Source: Chloroflexota bacterium (GTDB lineage: Bacteria; Chloroflexota; Dehalococcoidia; GIF9; AB-539-J10). From it: DNA of 6,501 nucleotides. This document shows positions 6,386 through 6,501 of this stretch, piece after piece. Both the position numbers and the translations under genes were made by a program. Below the pieces are notes generated by a model. The model did not search any database. It had not been told where the DNA came from and was given only the letters and a program-made list of their open reading frames with translations. Positions within the stretch are counted from its first letter, which is position 1. Every line of letters begins with the position of its first letter. The DNA lies in contig JADFUZ010000104.1 in assembly GCA_015222295.1 (NCBI GenBank), forward strand, positions 1 to 6,501, written 5' to 3'.

Positions 6386-6501
6386 ATGAGCAAGTTGCAA
6401 ACCATCATTGTCATTGTGCTAGGACTTTTGGTGGTATCTGTGTTCTGTGGGTTGGGCCTTGTCGTTTGTATTACAATGTTATCGTCCACCACGGGAGTCA
6501 C
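6386..6501 (+). CDS. N-terminus of a secreted or membrane-anchored protein (partial, runs off the window)
   Basis: An ATG at 6386 follows the purine-rich GGGAAGGGGG (6367-6376) with a 9-nt spacer. The 38 whole codons visible start MSKLQTIIVIVLGLL and continue with a long hydrophobic run of about 24 residues containing two Cys (about 19 and 27), ending in the small polar residues SSTTG. This has the form of a signal peptide or N-terminal membrane anchor with one Lys at its N-side, so the rest of the protein should lie outside the membrane. It is too short for a family assignment. Hydrophobic, Cys-containing starts like this are, from memory, common in Chloroflexota exported proteins. The upstream promoter at 6250-6278 supports an independent gene. 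Confidence 0.65.
   Translation, partial: MSKLQTIIVIVLGLLVVSVFCGLGLVVCITMLSSTTGV

Noticed and set aside
6058..6501. 147-codon open frame on the minus strand across the intergenic region
   Set aside because: Its only start is a GTG at the window edge, the translation has no recognisable domain and an unnatural mix of residues, and it overlaps the well-supported + strand start, signal-like segment and promoter.

Overview
The window looks like bacterial accessory DNA, most probably from a member of the Chloroflexota (Anaerolineae-like). The composition is moderately GC-rich. The best taxonomic hint is the third gene: its N-terminal helical repeat (GIAALNAGRKAEARNLL, then WLWLSGAV, then a C-terminal AINPNN motif) is, from memory, very typical of Chloroflexota proteins. 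The hydrophobic, Cys-containing N-terminus of the last, partial gene fits the same group. No database search was possible, so the taxonomy is inference.

Layout, all on the + strand. Positions 3-98 look like the last 31 codons of an upstream gene. A 129-bp gap (99-227) carries a perfect 15-nt palindrome. It is followed by one very large gene (228-4670, 1480 aa) encoding a five-module protein: an NERD nuclease-like domain, a degenerate protein-kinase domain, a second kinase domain with catalytic residues intact, a second PD-(D/E)XK-like domain whose catalytic Lys appears replaced by Glu, and a complete UvrD/Rep-type SF1 helicase. A 91-aa Gln/Tyr-rich coiled-coil protein with a C-terminal membrane anchor (4682-4957) starts 11 nt downstream. 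Then comes a 347-aa protein with cytoplasmic helical repeat, single membrane span and external domain (5012-6055). These three genes could form one operon.

The stretch 6056-6385 lacks a confident gene. It holds a 54-codon reading frame with a very strong ribosome binding site, and, inside that frame, a near-consensus sigma-70 promoter (TTGACT, 17-nt spacer, TATACT). The promoter probably serves a gene that starts at 6386 and runs off the window and whose product begins with a signal peptide or membrane anchor.

Working hypothesis: the 1480-aa protein is a sensor/effector of an anti-phage or DNA-surveillance system. The helicase and nuclease parts would engage DNA, the kinase pair would signal or regulate, and the small tail-anchored protein made from the same transcript could be a membrane partner or effector. 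NERD-kinase fusions are known from PglW of BREX/Pgl systems, and PD-(D/E)XK-helicase fusions are known in defence. I know of no named system with this exact domain order plus the small membrane protein, and no BREX core genes are visible here.
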